Notes under the pieces: model-generated
Seen by the model: only the letters and a program-made list of their open reading frames with translations
Databases searched by the model: none
What the model was told of the DNA's origin: nothing
Shown here: positions 63,846-64,000 of the stretch, piece by piece
How positions within the stretch are numbered: position 1 is the first letter of the stretch
Layout of the letters: every line of letters starts with the position of its first letter
Made by a program: the position numbers and the translations under genes
From: Limnoglobus roseus
Lineage (GTDB): Bacteria; Planctomycetota; Planctomycetia; Gemmatales; Gemmataceae
Assembly: GCF_008254045.1 (NCBI RefSeq)
Contig: NZ_CP042425.1
Location: 6,014,001-6,078,000 of the forward strand
DNA length: 64,000 nucleotides
Direction of reading: 5' to 3'

Positions 63846-64000
63846 CTACTTCAGGGCGATGGCAGTGGCGGTGGCGAACATCCGCGAGTAGGCGAACGAC
63901 ACCCGAATTTTGGCCACCCGCTTTTTGATGGCCCGTTCTTTCGTCGGCCCGGCAAGGACCACCTTGGGGCCGACCGCTTTCGTGCAAAGCACTTCCACGT
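63846..64000 (-). CDS. C-terminal end of an unidentified gene (partial)
   Basis: The last 51 codons or so of a minus-strand frame that enters from the right edge. They read VEVLCTKAVGPKVVLAGPTK, then ERAIKKRVAKIRVSFAYSRM and a small hydrophobic end FATATAIALK with stop TAG at 63846-63848. The codon use (C or G at third positions) fits a real gene, but 50 residues are too few to name a family. Confidence 0.5.
   Translation of the reverse strand, partial: VEVLCTKAVGPKVVLAGPTKERAIKKRVAKIRVSFAYSRMFATATAIALK

Overview
The window reads as a G+C-rich chromosomal segment of a planctomycete, most likely a member of the Gemmataceae. The reasons are a type-II-pilin-like DUF1559 protein, a DUF1800/DUF1501 gene pair, a DUF1080 protein, a lipocalin-like secreted protein of the kind seen as a Gemmata paralogous family, many signal-peptide proteins of unknown role, a cytoplasmic Ser/Thr kinase, and a 16S rRNA gene standing alone without 23S or 5S. 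No prophage, insertion sequence, CRISPR array or tRNA gene was seen. The family assignments come from motifs I can read; no database search was possible.

Layout. 1-4230 (minus): a hypothetical secreted protein, threonine aldolase and a secreted M16 peptidase cut by the left edge. 4341-11488: aroC with a near-consensus leaderless promoter, then glyS, a HEAT-repeat protein and a Na+/H+ antiporter on the minus strand, then a secreted NHL-repeat protein. 11493-19700 (minus): a probable five-gene unit made of a GAF-GAF-HlyD adaptor, a lipoprotein adaptor carrying a WD40 propeller, a PqqD-like/M50 protease/HlyD fusion, a HAD phosphatase and a RidA deaminase. 19805-31780: a small hypothetical gene, an Aas-like acyltransferase/acyl-ACP synthetase fusion, an FkbM-like methyltransferase, trmJ, a secreted unknown, DUF1800 and Tat-exported DUF1501 proteins, a Ser/Thr kinase and an M32 carboxypeptidase. 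32096-43382: a Gemmata-type lipocalin-like protein, a GH63-type glucosidase, a thiol-redox group (NHLRC2-like thioredoxin-NHL protein, free-standing DsbD-alpha domain, full DsbD), a DUF1559-like protein with a small membrane protein, an esterase and a DUF1080 protein.

43605-56305 (plus) is one tightly spaced operon: MoxR ATPase, DUF58, two membrane-anchored vWA proteins of BatA type, a DUF4175-like membrane protein, a 1033-residue secreted coiled-coil protein and a secreted alpha/alpha-barrel protein of the squalene-cyclase fold. 56302-64000 holds a pilin-like DUF1559 protein, an HNH nuclease, a TolB-like propeller, an unknown protein, a Trm112-like zinc protein, the solitary 16S rRNA gene with its own promoter and terminator, purQ, an ADP-ribosylglycohydrolase, a small hypothetical gene and a gene end cut by the right edge.

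The most interesting points are the adaptor/site-2-protease system at 11.5-19.7 kb (three HlyD-type proteins with a PqqD-like domain and no ATPase), an A+T-rich patch of foreign codon use inside glyS, two dispersed 30-bp palindromes whose differences are compensatory, a tandem copy of the DsbD alpha domain, the solitary 16S unit, and the habit of convergent genes to abut or overlap by a few bases.
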